Of a DNA stretch of 64,000 nt, positions 35,586 to 47,300 are shown in pieces. Location of the stretch: positions 106,408,398-106,472,397 of the forward strand of contig NC_092521.1 of NCBI RefSeq assembly GCF_037038585.1, read 5' to 3'. Position numbers and translations under genes: made by a program. The notes below the pieces were generated by a model that was given only the letters and a program-made list of their open reading frames with translations, did not search any database and was not told where the DNA came from. Positions within the stretch are counted from its first letter, which is position 1. Each line of letters begins with the position of its first letter. Source of the stretch: Patagioenas fasciata (Eukaryota > Chordata > Aves > Columbiformes > Columbidae).

Positions 35586-36368
35586 CACAGAATTACAGAA
35601 TGGTTAGGGTTGGAAGGGACTTCTGGAGATCATCTAGACCAATCCACCTACTAAAGCAGGTACACCTAGAGCAGATCACACAGGAATGTGTCCAGGTGGG
35701 TTTTGAATGTCTCCAGAGAAGGAGACTTCACAACCTCTCTGGGCAGCCTGTTCCAGTGGTCCGTCACCCTCAAAGTAAAGAAGTTTCTCCTCATATTCAT
35801 AAGGAACCTCCTATGCTTCAGTCTGTGCCTGTTGCCCCTTATCCTATTGTTGGGAAGCACTGAAAGGAGTCTGGTCCCATCCTCTTGACATCCACCCTTG
35901 AGATATTTATAAGCATTAATAGGATCCCCTCTCAGCCGTCTCTTCTCCAGGATGAACAGACCCAGCTCTCTCAGTCTTTCCTTATAAGAAAGATGCTCCA
36001 GATCCGTAATTATCTTTGTAGCCTGCTGCTGGATGCCCTCCAGTAATACCTTGTCCTTCTTAAACTGAGGAGCCCAGAACTGGGCACAGTACTTCAGATG
36101 CGGCCTCACCAGGGCAGAATAGAGGGGGAGGAGAACCTCTCTCAACCTGCTGGTCACACTCTCCTTAATGCACCCCAGGATACCATTGGCCTTCTTGGCC
36201 ATAAGGGTACATTGTTGACTCACTCAACCTGTTGTCGACCAGAACTCCCAGGTTCTTCTCTGCAGCGCTGCTTTCCAGCAGGTCCGCCCCTAAGCTGTAT
36301 TGGTGCCTGGGGTTATTCTTCCCCAGGTGCAGGACCCTACACTAGCCCTTGTTGAACTTCATCAGGGA
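35586..36368 (-). mobile_element. CR1 LINE fragment (reverse orientation, 3' portion)
   Basis: The left edge is the reversed CR1 tail (ATCACAGAATTACAGAATGG, then TTGGAAGGGACTTCTGGAGA). The minus strand has an open stretch of 185 codons (36,223-35,666) encoding the C-terminal part of CR1 ORF2, with [28 protein letters not shown] and [11 protein letters not shown]. It is one of the better-preserved CR1 pieces here. It is 5'-truncated near 36,368. Confidence 0.92.
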
Positions 36369-37720
36369 AAATGGCAATACTGAATTTTCATGTGTTTACT
36401 AGCCTAGTTCTGCATGTATTCAGTCTGAAACACTGAAACTTAAAAGTTTTTATAGAAGTGTAAACAAATAGAAAATTTGGGCATATTCAATGTTAAACAG
36501 AATTTTGAGGATAATATTGTCATTTAAGCACAAATAATCACAAGAAACACTGAACTTTTCTGAAAACATCTTATCTCTGATATCTCTGAAAACACTTCTC
36601 TCTGATACAGCATGGTTTCTTTCAGTAGAAACATGCCATTAACTATCTCACCTAATTAAGTGCTTTGTTACCTGACCTAATCACAGCCCCAACCTTTCAC
36701 ATCTAAAATGAGCAGTGCTCAGCTCCATTGCCTAGGAAGGGCTCTTCACACAGGAAATTCACTCACCCTAGAGGAAGTGATCCATTCCAGTGATACTGTC
36801 ACTTAAACTCTAATGAGTATTTTATTATAATGTTGTAAAGCTCTCAAAGTAGAAAGATTGAGTAAGCCTGAAATATTCTCTTTGATCACACAGGAGTTAC
36901 AAGTTTCAACATGTAAGCCAAGGTCCAGTTAACCATGCTGCTGCACTATTGTCACTAACAAGGAAGAAAGAAGGCATAAGTTGTCTCCGTAAATCTAGAG
37001 ATGCATAGTGACTCCCCTGAGGAACATTACAAACAATTAGGAAGATGAGTGAAAAAGCAATTTGAAGCATCTGGATAAACTGTGAGCCAGAAAAAGTTTC
37101 AGGTAGACTAGAAGTTGTGTAAGCAGCAGCACCATTGCAAAGAGCATTCAGTAAATAAAGTCCAACTGCATGAGCTGAATAGGATAAAAACCCACAAAGT
37201 AATTCACACTGTGTGCAGCCATCTATCCTGTGAACTAGATATTAAAAGATTGCTATGGAAATAATGCACTGAGTCCGTATCTCAGCTGTAACACTGTGTG
37301 GAAGAAGAGAGTCAGCAGTTACTACCCTAACTTCTGTTTCTCTAAGCAATTGAAAGCATTGGCCTGCAAGGCATGAAGTCTTCTAGCTCACTCTCTAGGT
37401 AAGATATTATGTAAGCGGCAGATGCGGCAGCCGTGATTATAAGTGATGCTAAATATTGTCCTTAAAAGTCTCTTTAAGAATTCTTGGTTGAAATGAAAAG
37501 CTTGATCTCTTGCCATGAACAGCACGTTCCCACGAGATGCTGTCTGAGTGAGCTGAGCTGCTACACTCCCCTCTTAAGATCGGGTTCTATGCACGTCAGG
37601 AAACAGCAAGACCTAAGGATAGCCAAGTCTCGACAGCAGCTCTAGGTCGCAGCAGCCGGCGACGTGAGAGAGCTAGGGCGGCTCGACTGGGCTGGGCGCG
37701 CCGCGCCTTCGGATGAGGGG

Positions 37721-37830
37721 GCAGAGAGGGCGGGGCAGAGAGGGCGGGGCAGAGAGGGCGGGGCAGAGAGGGCGGGGCAGAGAGGGCGGGGCAGAGAGGG
37801 CGGGGCAGAGAGGGCGGGGCAGAGGGCGGG
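37721..37830 (+). repeat. 14-bp GC-box minisatellite in the ICE1 promoter
   Basis: Seven perfect 14-bp units GCAGAGAGGGCGGG starting at 37721, 37735, 37749, 37763, 37777, 37791 and 37805, then a shortened unit GCAGAGGGCGGG at 37819-37830. Each junction forms GGGCGGGGC, a consensus Sp1/KLF GC box. Because 14 is not a multiple of three, the array stays open in several frames and generates spurious ORFs repeating every 14 residues. G-runs also allow quadruplex formation on the plus strand. It lies 415-525 bp upstream of the ICE1 ATG. Confidence 0.95.
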
Positions 37831-38244
37831 CACCGCCCCAGTAGCAGCCCCGCCCAGCCTCGCGCGCCTGGCGACATAAGCTACCCGAGCCGGTGCCTGC
37901 GCCAGGGCCGCAGCAGCGCTCACAGAAGTGCCCGTGCATTTAAAAAAAAAAGAAAAAAAAAAAAGGAAGTAGCACTCGTTGAAGGGCGTGGCAGATGAGG
38001 GAGCAGTCGTTCCTTTCAGTGGGCCAAGACGGTGTTCACCGGTCGGCCTCTGCAGAGAGCACTTTCTGCAGTCTTTTCCGTTGCCACTAGTGAGGCAGCG
38101 ATGGGGTCACCCTCGAGAACGCGAAGGCCAGCGAGGTCCTTATTGAGGCGGTGGCGCCAGCCTGTGACGCATTTTGGCCGCGACCCGGCGCTGCGGTTGG
38201 GCTGGGCAGAGGGCAGCGTGTGGCGGTGCCGGTACGGCGGCACG

Positions 38245-38319
38245 ATGATGCCGGGAGAGACGCCGCCGCCGGCCGGGACTGCGGCCGCCGCCTGCACGAA
38301 CTGCGGTCTTCTCCAGCAG
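38245..38319 (+). CDS. ICE1: ICE1 coding exon 1
   Basis: 75 nt encode residues 1-25: [14 protein letters not shown], then [10 protein letters not shown]. The start and the LLQQ end match vertebrate ICE1 as recalled. The first ATG has A at -3. The donor is CAG|GTAGCA. The frame is open upstream to an ATG at 38,032, a possible 71-residue extension with no family support. Confidence 0.93.
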
Positions 38320-41300
38320 GTAGCAAGGGACCGCCCTCCCTGTGGCGCTGGAGCGCTTGCCTGGGGCGGGGTTTTTGCTGAAGGTTGCGGCGGTGGGGCG
38401 GCGGGCCGAACCGCCGGCGGGTGGGAAGCGCTGGGTCTGCAGTCACCGCTCCCAGTGCAGCGGGAGTTCGGATGGCGAGTGGGGCAAACGGGCTCTGTGG
38501 AAGGAGCAACAGTGGCGAGCTTTAGTCGGGCGGAACGCCAAAGAGTAGCTGCTGTGTCTGGGCGTGCCCAGCGGGATCCGCCAGTGGATTCTGGACGTAT
38601 CCTTTGGAGCTGCTTGAGTGCAGCGCGGTTAAGCTGTTTTTTAGTATAACGTTTTGGGCAATATCTATTTCACCTTTAAATGACCAGGAAGACCCTGCTG
38701 AGAGCTCAGAGGGTGGAGGAGGTCTTCTGACATGCTTAGAATGAGAATCTGGGAAATCTGTAGGTTTAAATAAGCTAGGTGCTGTTTATTGGTAATATTC
38801 TGCCAATGCTTAATTTGATTTTGAAATTAAAAGTTATGGGGCTTTTATAGACTGAAATCTACTGTAAAGGCTAAGTTTGAAGAGCTTTTCTAATAAACCA
38901 TCTAAGTATGCATACTTTCTTACAGAGCCTGCATTCTCTATATGTATTTTTATGAATGTATCTTTTGTGAATTAGTAACTTGTTCACTAAGAGAGCTGAA
39001 AAAAGAAGACAGGTTATTGTATTCTTTACAATACTGACAATCAGTTTAGGGGCTATTTACAGTGTATAGTACTGGTTTTGGGGATGAAACATCTTTACCA
39101 ACTTGAGACTCTTCCCTACAGAATATAAATGAATACGTAGCGGCATTAATTACACTGAAGCAAAAAATGATTGATGGAGAGTAAGTACAATTGCATTAGT
39201 GGTTTTTTGTTTGTTTATTTTGATTTCTTTTTTATTGCTCCCAAATTCTTTAAGCAATGCAGCAAATACATTTTGTGGAACTAAGTCCTCCTTAAAATGA
39301 AAGTAATTTCTTCACAAGCAGGTCCTAACTCTAGACTGTAAGACTTCTTTAATTTATGTCCTAAAACATCTGTGTGTAGTGTTAGTAAAACAGGGCTATG
39401 TTGTGTAGCTATAATAGCTTATATATTATTACAAATATTAGCAGACGTAGCTTTTTTAAGATTTTATGTGTTGTAAAGAATATAGTATGAGAACTAAAAG
39501 TCGAGTACAGGTGTATACGAGGCTTTTCAACAGAATTTAGTCCAAGCATTGAAGTGTGAAATGCTATTGGGATCAAATATAAGAATATGGAAAATGAGGC
39601 TGAACATCAGTCAGATTCTAAAATGCTTCTGATACTTTGCCTTCTCTTCTGCGATTGCTTCCGCTTCTTCTCAATAACAATCAACTTATGATTGTTTGCA
39701 ATAATGTATTGAGATATGTATAGCTTCATTCTATGGCTTAATATCCTTGCTATGTCTCATAATTGTAATGGTTTATTACTCATGTTCCCTTTCCCCAATA
39801 TCTGTCAGTCTGGCTTTAGTGTATCTGAATTTCAGTCCTGTGTTCTCATTTCCAAAAAGTACCTATGAGAGCCTTCACTTTCTTAACTGGGGCACTTTTC
39901 TTCAAAGCTCCTTTACTCAGTGTCCTTTTCCTACCTCCAGATTTTGTGTCCCTCTGCTCTTTGCCAGTGCATACATTTATTGTGGGAATTACTTCTCCTT
40001 TAACTACTTGTAGCTCAGTCCTCCTTTTTTGCCTTACTTGATTACTGTTAACTGTTGCAAGAGAGAGTAATGCAGCCCTCTCTGAACTGAAGTAACTGCC
40101 ATGGTATTTTTCTTTCTCTAGGAAAACATAATTTTAAGTTTGGGAACTAGGATATTATTTTTGTGATTATTTATGTAATTTTTTAAGCTGCAAATAGTTA
40201 ATGGCTACAAATTCATGTAATTGCCAGTTGTGGTTTTGTTTGTTTGTTTTTCCTATTTTAAAACAGCCTGATTTGGGGTTTGAATGGCTTAATGAAAAAA
40301 AAAGGTTATATAGACTACTATCAGAAAATGCAAACCAGTCTAACACTTTCTGTATTTATCTATAAAGCAAAAGAAAAGGTATCCTAAGACATGATTGTCA
40401 AAATCAGGTGAGAAACTAATTAATTTTTTTCTTGCAGTCGTTTGCTGACAGAGTATCAACAGAAATGCACTGATATCCTTTACTTTTCTACTAGTATTCT
40501 TAGAGAATTAATATATCAACATTTCTTATAAGAGGGCTTGAGGCTTTTTGTTTAAGATTTAAGTTAAGAGATGATGCTTCTAGTAAAAATCAGACTAGAT
40601 TGCCTTTGTAAAGAAAATAGGGCTTTGGAATTAAGACTGTCCACCTAAGGTCCAGCTTTTTCTAATATATAGCTTAATATGGACTTTTTGAAATCTGCGT
40701 TGCTGAGAATGACACAAGTGTTTTAATGTAACAGAAGCAACTCTGCTTATTCACTTCAAAAATATTGAAATGTTTCAAACACTTAGTTCTGCAAGTCCTA
40801 CATATTTTGGGTGGAAATTTTTATTGGATGTTTCTTTGCAAGTGGCGATTGGATTGAAATATACTTAAGGATGTTTGATAAACAGTTTTTAATTTCTACC
40901 TTAACATGAGATTACAGCTTCAATTTGCTGAACGGTAAGTTTGATTTAAATTGTTTACTAAAGATGCTATGTTCTCTGTGTCTTTGACAGTTTTAGGAGT
41001 CTGATGTTGTAACAGCAATAGCCCTGGGTCTAGGCTGAGCTTTTAACATGTTCCTTTCTTTTACCATGCTTCCTAGGCCATAGTTAGCAAAGATACCTTT
41101 GATGAGGATATAAATCTGACCTTCTACAATACCTGAGTGAACTTCTTTCCTGGTCCTGTGTTACATAAGAGTCTAAAGTGACTGAGTGGAGATCTTTTGG
41201 TGGTGGTTAAATGTAAGCGTGTTTGGGACGGCCCTATTTGTATGAAGCATATTGTCTTAGAGTTGTGGCTCTGTACCTTTGCTTATTCTGCTTGATTACA

Positions 41301-44300
41301 GAGGAAGAGGCATCATATAATCTTTACAGACCCTGTCTTACCTGCTGAAATATCCCACAATTGGACTCTACTGCTATTTCACAGCACTACCTATGTAGAG
41401 ACACTTAGTCCTGGCACTTCAGTGTAGGCAGCTGGGCAGTAGTCCTGTATGGCACATGCCATCTGCTTCCATCTAACTTTAAGCTATTTTTAAATAGATC
41501 TTGAATTTTCTTTTAATATAAAATGGATGGAAAAATGAGAGAACACTTGTCCTCTCACAGCATTTTTCCCCAGGGGAAAGCAAAATATTCAAACACTTGC
41601 CTGAAGAATCGGAGCATTGAATTTGAGAGCACCCATGTTTTTTGGCAACTTTTTGTAAAATTGCGCTTCCTATTTCAGAGAGATCTCTGCTCTTCGTTGC
41701 CAAGTGGAGCAGATGCTACAGAAAATCTTGCCGCTGGAAAAGTGCCAGGAAGAGTTGGGTTCCTTGAAAGCAGAGTTGGAAGAGAAAAAGGTGTGCTTGT
41801 AAGGTTTAAGTAACTTGCACTTTTTCTGTTGAAGAAAATGTAAATAACTAATGTTCATGTTAAGGAAACAGGCTTTAATGAGCCCAGTTGTTATTTCCAG
41901 CTCCCTGGGACAGGCAGCTCTGGATTTAGATGAAATTAATTACATGATAGCAGTAAGGTTGAGGCTCTTGTAGTTACTAAGATTTTTTTATCAGATTGTT
42001 GGCTTTTATTTCCTTATTTAGGAAGTAAGGAAATATGTTCAAGTTCTTTTGGTTTTCTGTTCTTATCTGGTTAAATTACTGAACTCTCTGTAACTCATAC
42101 TACTAAGGCACGCAAAGAGGGTCTGTGCACATGTGAGCAAACACAGGCCAGCCACAGGAGCAGTCACAAACCACAGATGAAATGCAAAGAGTAAATTTAT
42201 TTTCGTTACCTTGCCAACCGTGGGATCTCTGAAAAAGCACCAAAGCACCCAGGCAGAGGTACACAAGTAGGAATGCAGGCAGTGCAGAGCTCAGTCCTTG
42301 ATAGAAGATCAGTGAGCACACTGGCTACGCCTGTGTATCAGAGATTCACGCAGGCTCAGTTTATCACACTGATCTTTGCCTGCAGTAGAGCAGGAATTTC
42401 AAGGGTGTTCGATAAGGTGCCTCTAAATCTTTCACAGGACTGTGTTATCTAGATACAGAGGCTCTATTTGGTCAAGCACACAAGGCTAAACAACAATTAG
42501 TGTGATATATGTGTTTTTCTATACCCCATCTGCAGTCGGTTCAGTGTACTTACAGCTCTTCTTGCCAAGCTTCTGTTATATTCCCACAGTGCAGAACAGG
42601 ATTTTGCTTCTGTTACCATTTTGAACAGAAGTTTTTACATTATTAGCTATTTGAGTTTATTCCTAATTTCTCTCTCATCCTTTAGTTGAGATTTAGTCTA
42701 CAGAACAAAAGCTTTTGACTGATCAGATTTTCTAAATATATGTATTTTCTGCACATTAACTATTATTTTTACAAAAGATAGCCCCCTCTCGTATTTTTTC
42801 ATGCCAGTGCAAGGTAGGCTATGAACATTTGTCTTGTCACTGTACCTAGTTTTAGTTCAATGACAGAGTCATTTTTTAAATCTTCTTCCTTCCACAAACA
42901 TTAGTAGCTGATGTTCTGATGGCACTTTTTCAAAAAAAGCAGGACTACATGTATGGTGTATAATAGTGCTCTTGACTTCAGATTTGAGTTCCTATCCAGA
43001 TAGGTTTTGGAGGCACATACTCAAAAGATATATAGATACAGATTTATTTGTTTATTTGTTACAACTTTTGACTTTAAATACAAAGAATGCCCTGACTTTT
43101 CAGCTTTCTTGTTTTCTCATTGAATATACTTTTTCGGCTATGTACTGTTTTCATTAGAATCGGTAAAGTGCATGCAATTTTTTTTTTTTTTTGTTCTCAG
43201 TGAAGACACATTCTAACTGTGCTTTCCTTCCTCACAGAGTTCTCTAAAGATTTATCAGGAGAGCCAACTGGAATATGTTAAAATTAAAGAAGAAATAGTA
43301 AACAGTGATGCTCTGTGAGTGATGCTTCTTTTTTCACGACGTTTCATTCCCCCTATTACCTCCTCCAGAACTTGGTCTTGTACCTTACCTAGTTATGCTT
43401 TCCATTTTGCTAAAGTTTTTTGCTTATGGGTTCTTTGAACAGGGAGTTGATGGAAGAATGGTCTTAAATTTTGTAGCAAACACTTTGAAAAGTAGTATTA
43501 GTTCCATTATTATTGTGCCTTGAGGTAGCTCTTGGTGGTTATTTAGCAAAGGCTTTTAAGAACAGGATGAGGTTGGAGAAGCTGTAGTTTCTCCAGTTTT
43601 AAGTGGTTCTTAGTCTTGACTTTTTAACAAAAGGCTGTCTGTTTCTGTTGTGTTGATAAGCCTCTGAGGCCAGTATATAAATGATTTTGCCAAAGTGATC
43701 TGCACTTAAAATCAGCCCTTAAAATAACTGCTTTTAAAGAAACAGCTCAGCAGGCTCTGAACTGTCCACTTTGTTTGAAAGTAGACAAGAGGGATTTGGC
43801 ACCAAAAATGCGGAAGCCATTTTTGCTGCCATAGTGCAAAATATTGTGAAGCTGTGCCTTGATATTTGTCAAAGTTTGTTTTTTTCGGTAACTAGTCACT
43901 CAAGGGCATCCTTGCCTGGACCGTATGTGCCTGTTATGTCTTAAAGCTCTTGATGTACTCTCTAGTGAATTTTTCTAATTGGTTTTTAATGCTGTTATAC
44001 TCCTAGCCTCTAAATCACCTGTGTCAGGGAACTGAAACTTCTCGGTTTTCTGTGCAAAGGTAATTATGTTCTCAAAAGAAAACCAGCTAATATACAGCTG
44101 GGTGTTGTGAGTTTGTGATTGTGGTTATTTTCCTCCATGTGCATCACTTTGCATTTATCAACACCAATGATTGCTCTCTAGTCACTTGGGATTCCAAGAC
44201 CATTCTGCTGTTTTTTGTAGTCAGCTTTTACTTCTGGTTTGTTCCAGCACACATCCCAATGAAACTCCTATTGGTGACTCCTCCCTCACTCCCTCCCTCC

Positions 44301-47300
44301 CTCCCTTTGGTCTTCTAAGCTATTTTGGTGTTACCAGCAGGTCAAAGGAGGTGATCATGCCCTTCTACTCAGCACTGTTGAGGCCATGCCTGGAGTACTG
44401 TGTTCTGAGCTTGTCTGTACAGGAGACATGTGGGCATACTGGAGAGAGTCCAACAAAGGGCCATGGAGATGATCAAGGGACTGAAGCGTCTCTTCAATGA
44501 GACACCCTAGTATCTTTACATGGTTTGTGAAACATACAGTACTCACAAGCACAGCAACAAGCCACTATCATCTAATAGATTGTACAAGCAGGCTAACATT
44601 GTTGTCACTTCTGCCAGACTGCCCTGATTTCACATACAGGTGATCTGTCCTGTGATCTTAATGGCACTTTAGCACAGCATCCTATCTAAGAGCAGCAGAG
44701 AGCAGCTACCCCATTGCTAACTGTGTCTGAAGAGGGAACTGACATACACTATGTTAGTATAGATATGTCATCTGTCTCCTATCTGTCACTCTTATCTTCA
44801 AGAAGAAGGATCCAGGGAACTACAAGCTGTTCAGCCTCACCTTGATCCCTGGAAAGGTGATGGAGCACCTCATCCTGAAAACCATTTCTAGGCACGTGAA
44901 GGACAAGAAACTCCTCAGGAGTAGTTAGCATGGCATCACCAAGGGGAAGTCACTTGACTGGCTTGATAAACTTCTATGATGAACTGATGTGCCTGGTAGC
45001 ACTAGCAGTGGCTAATGTCTACTCAGACTGCAGTAAGGCCTCCCCCACTGTCTCCCATAAGAGCCTCACAGCCCCTTAAGCTGTTGCTGTAGGGGCTGTG
45101 TCAGCAGACAGTGAGGTGCCATGAAGTCTAGTTGGAGGCTGGTAACCAGCAGTGTACTCTGGGGGTAGAGGAGGAGGCCTGCATACTCAGTCCAGTCCTC
45201 TTTAACCTCTTGGTTAGCGATTTGCATGATGGGACAGAACATACTCTCAGCAAGTTTGCCAATGACCCAAAGTTAGGAGTGGCTGATAGGCCAGAGGATC
45301 ATGTTACGAAGTGCAAAGTCCCACACCTGGTGAGGAACAATACCACACACCAGTATATGCTGGGGGCCTCCCAGCTAGAAAGCACCTGGGCAGAAAAGGA
45401 CCTGGGGGTCCTGGTGGACATCAAGTTGAACATGTGCCAGCAACATGCCCATGTAGCAAAGAAGGCTGTTGGTATCCTGGGCTGCATTAAGCAAAGCTTT
45501 TCCAGCAGGCTGAGGGATGTGCTCCTTCCCCTCTGCTCAGCCCTGGTAAGACTATGCCTGGAGTCCTGTGTTCAGTGCTGGGCTCCCCAGTACAGGAGAG
45601 ACATGAACATACTGGAGAGAGTCCAGGGAGGGGCCACAAAAATGATTGAGGAATTAAAGTGTCTAGCCATTGAGGAAACACTGAGAGAGTTGGGACTGTT
45701 CTGTCTGGAGAAGGCTCAGGGATCTCATCAATGTCTATAAATATCTGAAGGAAGAAGATGGAGCCTGGCTCTTTTCCGCGGTGCCCAGTGTCAGGACAAG
45801 AGGCAGTGGGCACAAACCAAAACACAAGAGGTTCCTTCTGACCATCAGGAATTTTTTTTTTTTTTTTTTTTTACTGTAAGGATTGCTGAGTGACTGAGCA
45901 CTGGCACAGGTTGCCCAGGGAGGTTGCGGCCTCCCCATCATTGTAGATATTCAGAAGCCTTCTGGACGTGATCCTGGGCGATGAGCTCTAGGTGGCCCTG
46001 CTCAAGCAGCGTGGGTTGGACAAGATGACTTCTAGAGGTCCCTTCCTACCTCAGCCATTCTATGATGCTATAGCTATTTTATATACCTTTGATGTTGAGG
46101 CTATTTTAAGCAGTAGATCACATGAGTTCAGTAATTTGAGCTGAGTTTCTTCAGAAGCAGAATCCTAATGAATTGTTCATAAAATGAATGTTGGTCTACA
46201 GTCACTGTAAAATAATGTAAGTAAAAAATTAGCTCTCAAGTACTTTGGTCCAATCCACCATTCAGAGCCAGGATCAAAGTTAGGTTGCTCAGGACCTTCT
46301 CGTGTTGAGTTTTGAATATTTACAAGGATGGCAATTCCCCAATTCTGAGCTTATAACAAGTGTGATAACTTGCGACAAATACGTCCACTACAGACAAGCT
46401 CTGAAGTACTCAAAACAGACTGTTCCAGAAGTAAGGTTGCTCACTTAAATTAAAAGGTCACATTCTCTCTAAGGATTAAATAGATGCAACATACACAGTT
46501 GTTGCTTGCATTTGTATTTTTCAACCTTTGAGTACTACAAATGTAACCACATTATGCTTTTTGTAATCCGGGTAAGTTATAATACTGGATGGATTCTGCT
46601 TCTGAATGCAACTTCTGTTAGCAAAGCTTTTCTGAAGTTGTGCATGCATCTTAAAGACTGGATAGGAGCTCAGGTTGCATAGCGTGAGAGTTCTGTCCAA
46701 ATGCATCATCTACAAACCTTGCTTTTTGTGAATTACTGGTTTTAACATCTACCTATTTTATTTCTTAGTGTAACTTCATGTGTTGATGAAATCAGTGAGC
46801 ATCTTACTGCACGTGTAAAAGTAAATATTTTGTCTGGAAATACCATTGCAATGATAAATGTTGGCAGTTAGCGTCTGTCTGGTTATTAAGATTCATAGTT
46901 GTTTGTATCATGGAATTTCTGTCTTGAGTTGAAAGGTACCTATAAGGGTTAACTCCATGTAAGTTCAACTCCCTGGTCCTCGCAGGACTACCTAAAACTA
47001 AACCATATGACTCAGAGCATTGTTCAGATGCTCCTTGAACTCTGACAGGCTTGGTGCCATGACCACTTCCCAAGGGAGCCTGTTCAGTGACTGACCACTC
47101 TCTCAGTGAAGAACTTTTTTCTAATGTCCAATCCAAAACTTCACACAGTACTCAAGGTGGGGCTGCACCAGTGCAGAGTAGAGTAGGACAGTCACCTCTA
47201 TTGGCCAGCTAGCTATGGTGTGCTTGATGCACCCAGGACATGGTTGGCCTTTTTGGCTGGCAGGTAACACTGTTGGCTCATATTCGGTTTGCCATCAACC

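Larger units (their letters stand above)
23300..37620. other. Intergenic region between NFX1 and ICE1
   Basis: About 14 kb with no recognisable gene. It contains the CR1 and LTR pieces listed separately (26,700-36,368) and long T-rich tracts at 24,608-24,622 and 24,748-24,763. Sequence from 23.3 to 26.7 kb, 32.0 to 33.7 kb and 36.4 to 37.6 kb shows nothing I can classify. No tRNA, rRNA or conserved ORF was found. Confidence 0.7.
37620..38570 (+). promoter_or_regulatory. ICE1 CpG-island promoter and 5' leader
   Basis: GC-rich, CpG-rich sequence precedes and includes ICE1 exon 1. It contains an array of GC-box units (37,721-37,830), a short A-rich break (37,938-37,965) and the exon 1 region. 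No TATA box is evident. The transcription start is not fixed by sequence. Confidence 0.75.

Noticed and set aside
35666..36223. 185-aa ORF as a host gene
   Set aside because: It is CR1 ORF2 C-terminal sequence with the standard LINE 3' end.
37596..37939. Pro/Leu/Cys-repeat ORFs on several frames
   Set aside because: They are produced by the 14-bp GC-box array, which stays open in several frames.
38032..38649. 205-aa ORF read as a single-exon protein
   Set aside because: It runs through the ICE1 exon 1 donor into intron 1; only residues MMPGET to LLQQ match the family.
40905..40920. Conventional AG acceptor at 40916-40917 for ICE1 exon 4
   Set aside because: It would give a stop codon after four residues and lose the conserved ELQFA sequence; the AC end keeps the frame.
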